From positions 1-32,052 of the forward strand of contig VCAY01000013.1 in the NCBI GenBank assembly GCA_013607635.1: DNA of 32,052 nucleotides, in the 5' to 3' direction. This document shows positions 31,366-32,052 of the stretch, one piece after another. The notes below the pieces were generated by a model, which was not told the DNA's origin, searched no databases, and was given only the letters and a program-made list of their open reading frames with translations. Source of the DNA: Campylobacterota bacterium (GTDB taxonomy: Bacteria; Campylobacterota; Campylobacteria; Campylobacterales; Sulfurimonadaceae). Each line of letters opens with the position of its first letter. Position 1 is the stretch's first letter. Made by a program: the position numbers and the translations under genes.

Positions 31366-31947
31366 TCACTCCTCTTCATCCTCTTTTTCATCAGCTTTGC
31401 AGCCAATCTTTTCACAAGTTGCTTCACCTATTGAGAGGATCGCTTCTTTGATGATTCCCACTTTCTCTTCATCATCCGCCATATCGAGATCTTCATCGTT
31501 TTCGATATAGTTTTGAAGTTGTGTCATTTGAAATGGTTTTCCATGCTCATAAACGATCTCTCCACCATGTTTTCCTTGCAAGAAAGTTGTAGCCATCACA
31601 CCGACAGTAAGTATGATACCAAGTGCTTGGATAGCAAAGTTTTTCATTTTGCAGCCCGCAGCCTGCATGAGTGCAACAACTGTCATCGCAACAGCAAGAT
31701 ATAACCCGAGTTGTTTATGTTCAAGTAACTCCTCTTTGCCTGAAGTATCAAGAAAGTTATAAATAAGTGGACCGGACTGGTTTCCTGTATACCATACAGC
31801 TATCATCGCAATTGCGGCAGCAACTGCCGTTCTTGCTGCAATTTTTGACATTGTTTCTGATCTGTTCATAAGATAAAGAAGACCAAAAACAGATGCGACT
31901 ACCGGTAAAACAATCGCAAAATGTGCTAAAGGTGGGTGTAATAACAT
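31366..31947 (-). CDS. DUF2231 family membrane protein
   Basis: The 193-residue protein starts MLLHPPLAHFAIVLPVVASV, the DUF2231 signature (HP..HF...), and has four membrane helices up to about residue 130. A C-terminal acidic tail of about 60 residues includes a Cys pair (TCEKIGC). DUF2231 proteins are of unknown function, often next to redox or cytochrome genes. The start has AGGGATATCT upstream. It precedes the toxin-antitoxin pair and the sox genes on the same strand. Confidence 0.75.
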   Translation of the reverse strand: MLLHPPLAHFAIVLPVVASVFGLLYLMNRSETMSKIAARTAVAAAIAMIAVWYTGNQSGPLIYNFLDTSGKEELLEHKQLGLYLAVAMTVVALMQAAGCKMKNFAIQALGIILTVGVMATTFLQGKHGGEIVYEHGKPFQMTQLQNYIENDEDLDMADDEEKVGIIKEAILSIGEATCEKIGCKADEKEDEEE

Positions 31948-32052
31948 AGATATCCCTTTGAGTTAAAATAAAATCACAAAAGATTAGAGCCACTTGCAGA
32001 TTCCCACAAAAGTAGGCAATTTAATTTTTTGTAGTTAAAAAAGTTGAAATCT

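Overview
The window is AT-rich bacterial DNA from a sulfur-oxidising member of the Campylobacterota (Epsilonproteobacteria), most like Sulfurimonas or a relative; the genus cannot be fixed from sequence alone. Several gene blocks match orders known in Helicobacter and Campylobacter: speE-coaE with dapF and purM, prfA-rpsT-glmM-lspA, tig-clpP-def-comM, and rnhA-rnc-aroC. A soxCDYZ cluster and ccoG add a thiosulfate-oxidising, cytochrome c oxidase-dependent lifestyle.

Layout. Positions 1-900 are accessory: the last codons of a transposase-like protein, a C-rich repeat tract and a PIN-domain toxin-antitoxin pair with a consensus promoter. Positions 900-5650 hold purM with a frame-disrupted DUF2892 gene, a shortened spermidine synthase-like gene with coaE, dapF, prfA and rpsT. 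Two palindromic elements sharing a 25-nt core (2180-2255 and 3412-3505) bracket the speE-like/coaE pair. Positions 5791-13257 hold glmM-lspA-tig-clpP-GGDEF-def-comM, interrupted by a 531-bp tandem duplication that creates a second lspA fused in frame to the first 17 codons of tig. A hipA-hipB module follows at 13300-14756, then metH on the minus strand. From 18400 a catalytically degenerate serine recombinase-like protein precedes ccoG, followed by a YeiH-type exporter, a frame-disrupted small gene, a membrane-anchored TPR/zinc-ribbon protein, rnhA, rnc and aroC. The right end, mostly minus strand, holds soxC-soxD-soxY-soxZ with a periplasmic thioredoxin, a MOSC protein and a DUF4395 membrane protein downstream. 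Upstream of soxC are a compact RelE/ParE-like toxin-antitoxin pair and a DUF2231 membrane protein.

How the genes work together. SoxCD and SoxYZ are the sulfane dehydrogenase and carrier parts of periplasmic thiosulfate oxidation; SoxXA and SoxB are not in this window. CcoG serves copper delivery to the cbb3 oxidase. The rest is housekeeping for purine, CoA, lysine/peptidoglycan, methionine and aromatic synthesis, translation and proteolysis, with three toxin-antitoxin-type modules inserted between housekeeping blocks.

Most notable are the paired palindromic elements with a conserved core but site-specific arms, the lspA-tig duplication and fusion, the recombinase-derived putative regulator next to ccoG, and two genes whose reading frames look broken. 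The frame breaks and the perfect duplication could be sequencing or assembly errors. No tRNA, rRNA or CRISPR array was seen, and no stretch over 300 bases lacks a gene.
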